From: JBGVMW01 sp045125095
GTDB lineage: Bacteria; Bacillota; Clostridia; Lachnospirales; Lachnospiraceae
Direction of reading: 5' to 3'
Assembly (NCBI GenBank): GCA_045125095.1
Contig: JBGVMW010000283.1
Location: 1-23,976 of the forward strand
Length of the DNA stretch: 23,976 bases
The notes beneath the pieces were generated by a model that saw only the letters and a program-made list of their open reading frames with translations, did not search any database and had not been told where the DNA came from. Both the position numbers and the translations under genes were made by a program. This document shows positions 21,956 to 23,976 of the stretch, one piece after another (positions within the stretch are counted from its first letter, which is position 1; each line of letters opens with the position of its first letter).

Positions 21956-23686
21956 CTACGAAAATTGCATTTTATACAATGCTGCATAAGCACCTTCTTT
22001 TTTCAGCAATTCTTCATGACTTCCTTCTTCCTCCACACCCTTGTCTGAAAGCACCAAAATACGCTCTGCATTACGGATTGTGGATAATCGGTGAGCAATC
22101 ACCAGAGTAGTCCTGTTCTTTGCTAGCTTTTCAAGCGATTGTTGCACAATCTTTTCACTCTCGTTATCTAATGCCGAGGTTGCTTCATCAAAAATCAAAA
22201 TAGGTGGATTTTTTAGAAATACTCTGGCAATAGAAATACGCTGCTTCTGTCCACCGGATAACTTCACGCCACGCTGACCAATATCTGTATCATATCCATC
22301 TGGCAATTCCATAATAAAATCATGGGCATTTGCTTCCTTTGCCGCCGCAATAATTTCTTCCTCTGTGGCATCCGGCCTTCCATAACGAATGTTATCCATA
22401 ATGGTTCCCACAAACAGATACACATCCTGCTGTACAATTCCTATATTTGAGCGTAAATCGCGCAACTTCATATCACGAATGTCCATTCCATCAATGCATA
22501 CACTTCCCGATGACACTTCATAAAACCTTGGTATTAAACTGCACACAGTTGTTTTTCCTGCTCCAGAACTTCCCACAAGAGCAATGTATTCGCCTTTATT
22601 TATATGAAGATCCACATTTTGAAGCACCGGCTTCGACGATTCCTCATATTTAAAATCTACGTTGTTGAAATCAATATTTCCCTCTAACCGTGAGACACTA
22701 ATTGCATTTTCCTTATCCTTAATATCCGGCTCCACATTCATAATCTCAAGGAAACGTTCATAGCCAGAGTAACCATTCTGAAACTGCTCTGTGAAGTTAA
22801 TTAATTTGCGAACAGGCTCTGTAAAATTATTGATATACAGCAAAAATGCGATCAAATCTGACATTGCCACAGCTCCGTTAGAAAGAAGCATAGTTCCGCC
22901 GGTAACTACTACTACTGTCACCATGGTTATCATAGCCCCTAAACCGGAATGATAAATTCCCATATAGCGATAACTGTTTCGCTTTGTAGAAAGAAATCTA
23001 CGATTTCCTTCTCTGAATTTCTCCATTTCTATCTCTTCATTGGCAAAGGATTTTACCACGCGGATACCTGACAGATTATCCTCAACCTGACTGTTAATAT
23101 CCGATATTTTATTTCTGTTCTCTCTGAATGCACGCTTCATTTTTCGATTCAATACAAAAGCATACACAAAAATCACAGGAATAAAGGCAAATGTCAACAA
23201 CGTTAATGTGGAATTTATATTTATCAATATCACAAAAGATCCAATAAATTTTATGATCGATATAATAATATCTTCCGGTCCATGATGCAATAGTTCAGAA
23301 ATATCAAATAAGTCATTTGAAATTCTTGACATTAAATGTCCAACCTTGTGATTATCATAGAAGGAAAAGGACAATTTCTGATAATGAGAAAATATTTCGT
23401 TTCTCATATTATACTCAATTCTTGCTCCCATCACATGTCCATGATATGCGATAAAGTAATTACTGTAGCATTCAACAAGCACTAGTACTACCATAACACC
23501 TGCCAGCTTCCATACGATGTCTACTGGATTTTCTCTGTATATCACATCTGATGTAATATGACGTACAAGCAACGGTATTACCAATGACACTGCCGCACCT
23601 AAAAATGCAAAAAATAAATCTGCGAAAAAGATTCCTTTAAACGGCTTATAATAGGATAGCAACCGTTTCCATTTCTTGGTTTTCAT
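21956..23686 (-). CDS. ABC exporter half-transporter (MsbA/BmrA type)
   Basis: A 576-residue fused permease-ATPase that works as a homodimer or heterodimer. Residues about 20-320 hold six membrane helices of the type I exporter fold. The ATPase domain has Walker A GSSGAGKTT (near 370), Q-loop IGIVQQDVYLF, signature LSGGQKQR, Walker B ILIFDEATSALD and switch AHRLSTI. All catalytic residues look intact. The start is set at 23686, preceded by AAAGGAG; the longer frame to 23749 would begin inside the promoter's -35. Substrates may be drugs, lipids or peptides; no partner half-transporter is in view. Confidence 0.93.
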   Translation of the reverse strand: MKTKKWKRLLSYYKPFKGIFFADLFFAFLGAAVSLVIPLLVRHITSDVIYRENPVDIVWKLAGVMVVLVLVECYSNYFIAYHGHVMGARIEYNMRNEIFSHYQKLSFSFYDNHKVGHLMSRISNDLFDISELLHHGPEDIIISIIKFIGSFVILININSTLTLLTFAFIPVIFVYAFVLNRKMKRAFRENRNKISDINSQVEDNLSGIRVVKSFANEEIEMEKFREGNRRFLSTKRNSYRYMGIYHSGLGAMITMVTVVVVTGGTMLLSNGAVAMSDLIAFLLYINNFTEPVRKLINFTEQFQNGYSGYERFLEIMNVEPDIKDKENAISVSRLEGNIDFNNVDFKYEESSKPVLQNVDLHINKGEYIALVGSSGAGKTTVCSLIPRFYEVSSGSVCIDGMDIRDMKLRDLRSNIGIVQQDVYLFVGTIMDNIRYGRPDATEEEIIAAAKEANAHDFIMELPDGYDTDIGQRGVKLSGGQKQRISIARVFLKNPPILIFDEATSALDNESEKIVQQSLEKLAKNRTTLVIAHRLSTIRNAERILVLSDKGVEEEGSHEELLKKEGAYAALYKMQFS

Positions 23687-23720
23687 ACATACTCCTTTCC
23701 TAGTTTTCTTTTTTCTGATT

Positions 23721-23749
23721 AGTATACTCTTTTTGATTTGTTTCTTCAA
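23721..23749 (-). promoter_or_regulatory. Promoter of the ABC exporter gene
   Basis: Minus strand -35 TTGAAG (23749-23744), a 17-bp spacer and -10 TATACT (23726-23721) lie 35 bases before the chosen start at 23686. This supports the short form of the protein. Confidence 0.75.
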
Positions 23750-23836
23750 CTGGTTTTTCTAATTTGTGAACCTTCTTACTTGTACTTGCATATTCTATGG
23801 TACATGGAATCCATCCGTAAACTACCATGAAAAAAA

Positions 23837-23976
23837 TAGATAATTGCGAAACGCAACAAGGTAGTGAATTGTCAGAATTGTTTGTGACAGATAGCTGTTT
23901 GCTACATAGTCTATATGTGACCCTCTGAAAACGTCGGCACTTAGGCTGTGTATTTTACAGCCTTAGTGTCCGCTAC
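23837..23976. repeat. Right arm of terminal inverted repeat
   Basis: The reverse complement of 1-141 with one base less (see left arm). The inner end is TAGATAATTGCGAAACGC, which contains the short palindrome TTGCG-AAA-CGCAA. The outer end folds into the imperfect hairpin CACTTAGGCTGTGTATTTTA (first part), closing with CAGCCTTAGTGTC. No coding sequence is seen from 23750 to the end. Confidence 0.9.

Noticed and set aside
1..23976. Linear plasmid or phage genome with terminal inverted repeats
   Set aside because: The genes are chromosomal housekeeping genes (tRNA-Leu, lgt, nfo, cdaA); no replication, partition, terminal-protein or virion genes are present, and the inner repeat module also occurs at 3793.

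Overview
The window is AT-rich, densely coded DNA of a Gram-positive Firmicute, most likely a Lachnospiraceae-type gut Clostridium. Evidence: strong AGGAGG ribosome binding sites and classical sigma-A promoters; a clostridial-type Lgt (GRIGCFLAGCCYG signature); a CdaA-CdaR c-di-AMP locus; a secreted GH25 lysozyme with Bsp-like repeats; a fused homocysteine methyltransferase/MTHFR; and a DUF5685 + J-domain + PAP2 cluster. The lineage is inferred from gene content, not from a marker gene. Content is chromosomal housekeeping. I see no phage, plasmid, transposase or CRISPR genes. Nearly every gene is on the minus strand; only an aldolase-like gene (18091-19068) and tRNA-Leu (21504-21585) are on plus.

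Layout, left to right. 1-141: one arm of a terminal inverted repeat. 149-1627: membrane chemoreceptor. 1800-1939: remnant of a lipoprotein gene. 2017-3765: methionine/one-carbon enzyme. 3793-3911: repeat element. 3924-5484: membrane-tethered flavodoxin-like protein plus a polyprenyl-phosphate-type glycosyltransferase. 5585-7915: secreted GH25 muramidase. 8049-8245: repeat element. 8345-11859: RmlD, HPr, CdaR and CdaA. 11878-13321: two small membrane proteins upstream of cdaA. 13439-17221: endonuclease IV, Cof-type HAD phosphatase, PAP2 phosphatase, J-domain protein and DUF5685 protein. 17290-17361: repeat element. 17392-17787: zinc-ribbon membrane protein. 18091-19068: DRE-TIM aldolase family. 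19086-19290: repeat element and a long hairpin. 19421-21383: alpha/beta hydrolase and Lgt. tRNA-Leu follows with its own promoter and a shared terminator. 21630-23686: Dabb protein and ABC exporter. 23837-23976: the other arm of the terminal inverted repeat.

Functional themes are envelope biogenesis (RmlD, glycosyltransferase, Lgt, PAP2, GH25), c-di-AMP signalling (CdaA/CdaR) next to an HPr-like protein, and folate/methionine metabolism.

The most unusual material is non-coding. (1) A small hairpin followed by a near-constant GAATGGAGG Shine-Dalgarno tail sits just upstream of at least five unrelated starts, and its stem sequence varies while pairing is largely kept. (2) A composite MITE-like repeat occurs four times between genes, three copies carrying the core TACATCGTCCATGAAATAA. 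(3) About 140 bp at one end is repeated inverted at the other, and its inner module also occurs at 3793-3813. A second lead is that the DUF5685 protein has two acidic motifs reminiscent of class I terpenoid synthases and lies in a run with a PAP2 phosphatase.
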